From an uncultured Clostridia bacterium (GTDB lineage: Bacteria > Bacillota > Clostridia > Lachnospirales > Bianqueaceae), in NCBI GenBank assembly GCA_947570515.1, contig CANOUM010000082.1, positions 1 through 7,013 on the forward strand: a DNA stretch of 7,013 nucleotides, given 5' to 3'. Within the stretch, counting starts at the first letter, position 1. The number at the start of each line of letters is the position of its first letter. Below are positions 6,117-7,013 of the stretch, piece by piece. The translations under genes were made by a program, and so were the position numbers. The notes under the pieces were generated by a model. It made no database searches. It saw nothing but the letters and a program-made list of their open reading frames with translations, and was not told where the DNA came from.

Positions 6117-7013
6117 TTATTTTAAGATGATGCGGGCAAATTTCTTTTTGCCGCGCTTGAGGATGATGCCTTCACCGCCGAGGGTACCTGCTGTAAAGGT
6201 TTTAGCAATATCCGTCACCTTTTCGCCGGCAGCCTCGACACCTCCCTGTTCGATGTTGCGTCTGCCTTCAGAGCGGGATCCTGCGAGACCTGCCTTTTGC
6301 AGGAGGGTGATGATATCGATCGCACCGTCTTTCAGATCGCTTTCAGCAATCTCGGTGGTTGGCATATTCTCCAGATTAGCGCCGCCGCCGAAGAGTGCCT
6401 GCGATGCCTGGCGAGCCTTTTCGGCCTCTTCTTCGCCGTGAACCAGCTTGGTCAGCTCATAGGCAAGAATGTCTTTTGCTTCATTAAGCTGACTGCCCTC
6501 CCAGCTGTCCATCTTTTCGATCTCTTCAAGCGGCAGGAAGGTCAGCATGCGGATGCATTTGAGCACGTCGGCGTCATTCACATTGCGCCAGTACTGATAG
6601 AATTCAAACGGGCTTGTTTTATTCGGATCAAGCCATACAGCGCCGCCTGCCGTTTTACCCATTTTCTTTCCTTCGCTTGTCAATAGCAGATTGATGGTCA
6701 TGGCGTAAGCGTCTTTACCCAGTTTTCTCCGGATCAGCTCCGTCCCTCCCAGCATGTTAGACCACTGGTCATCGCCGCCAAACTGCATGTTACAGCCGTA
6801 TTTCTGATACAGCATGTAGAAGTCATAGCTCTGCATGATCATGTAATTGAACTCCAGGAAGCTAAGCCCCTTTTCCATGCGCTGCTTGTAGCATTCCGCC
6901 GTAAGCATCCGGTTGACAGAGAAATGGGCGCCCACCTCGCGCAGCAGCTTAACATAGTTCAGATCCAACAGCCAGTCAGCATTATTGACCATCATAGCCT
7001 TACCTTCGGAAAA
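6117..7013 (-). CDS. tyrS: Tyrosyl-tRNA synthetase, N-terminal part cut by window edge
   Basis: A class I synthetase that activates tyrosine with ATP and charges tRNA-Tyr. The window holds the last 298 residues. The frame is open to the right edge, so the Met at 6995 is internal and not the start. Roughly 105-120 residues are missing, including the HIGH-type motif. Visible, counted within the fragment: MVNNADWL at 8-15 and HFSVNRML at 30-37, both as in bacterial TyrRS; the tyrosine-pocket region QSYDF (61-65) and QFGGDDQWSN (77-86, usually QIGGSDQWGN); the KMSKS-equivalent KMGKT at 117-121 followed by GGAVWLD; and an S4-type tRNA-binding domain at about 232-298 (GSRSEGRRNIEQGGV). The protein ends KFARIILK. 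It is followed closely by the aldo/keto reductase. Its promoter and any leader lie to the right, outside the window. Confidence 0.96.
   Translation of the reverse strand, partial: FSEGKAMMVNNADWLLDLNYVKLLREVGAHFSVNRMLTAECYKQRMEKGLSFLEFNYMIMQSYDFYMLYQKYGCNMQFGGDDQWSNMLGGTELIRRKLGKDAYAMTINLLLTSEGKKMGKTAGGAVWLDPNKTSPFEFYQYWRNVNDADVLKCIRMLTFLPLEEIEKMDSWEGSQLNEAKDILAYELTKLVHGEEEAEKARQASQALFGGGANLENMPTTEIAESDLKDGAIDIITLLQKAGLAGSRSEGRRNIEQGGVEAAGEKVTDIAKTFTAGTLGGEGIILKRGKKKFARIILK

Noticed and set aside
6993..6995. ATG at 6995 as the tyrS start codon
   Set aside because: The frame stays open upstream to the window edge, the fragment lacks the N-terminal Rossmann half of TyrRS, and no ribosome binding site precedes this ATG.

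Overview
The window looks like chromosomal DNA from an anaerobic, moderate-GC Firmicute, most likely a gut-type Clostridium relative (Lachnospiraceae or near). The support is a canonical T-box leader, sigma-A promoters with 17-bp spacers, strong GGAGG-type ribosome binding sites, clostridial-style PheS, PheT and TyrS sequences, and an oxygen-sensitive-looking aldo/keto reductase with two Fe-S cluster motifs. Every gene I can support is on the minus strand, so transcription runs from right to left.

Layout in order of transcription: (1) tyrS, cut by the right edge, followed 10 nt later by a ferredoxin-type aldo/keto reductase, probably one operon. (2) Two bases after the reductase stop codon, a near-consensus extended -10 promoter starts a leader of about 235 nt. 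The leader holds a 35-codon ORF with a strong ribosome binding site, an 11-bp hairpin overlapping the end of that ORF, and an intrinsic terminator, and it precedes an MFS efflux-type transporter gene. (3) After the transporter, a perfect TTGACA/17/TATACT promoter starts a phenylalanine T-box riboswitch (specifier UUC, T-box bulge, competing antiterminator and terminator). (4) This controls pheS and pheT, the two subunits of phenylalanyl-tRNA synthetase; pheT runs off the left edge without its C-terminal anticodon-binding domain. I read the pheT frame through its whole 2033 bases and it is open.

Two different premature-termination switches therefore lie in one 4-kb stretch. One senses uncharged tRNA-Phe through RNA alone (pheST). 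The other looks like ribosome-mediated attenuation through a leader peptide (MFS gene). The second is the most interesting part of the window. Its layout of promoter, short ORF, terminator and resistance-type gene resembles the leader described for tet(M), and suggests a drug- or translation-stress-inducible exporter sitting between two housekeeping aminoacyl-tRNA synthetase loci. The inducer, the substrate and any link to mobile resistance genes are inference.

The intergenic stretches are accounted for: 3087-3490 is the pheST promoter and T-box leader, and 4685-4957 is the attenuated leader of the MFS gene. I see no CRISPR array, tRNA or rRNA gene, transposase or integrase.
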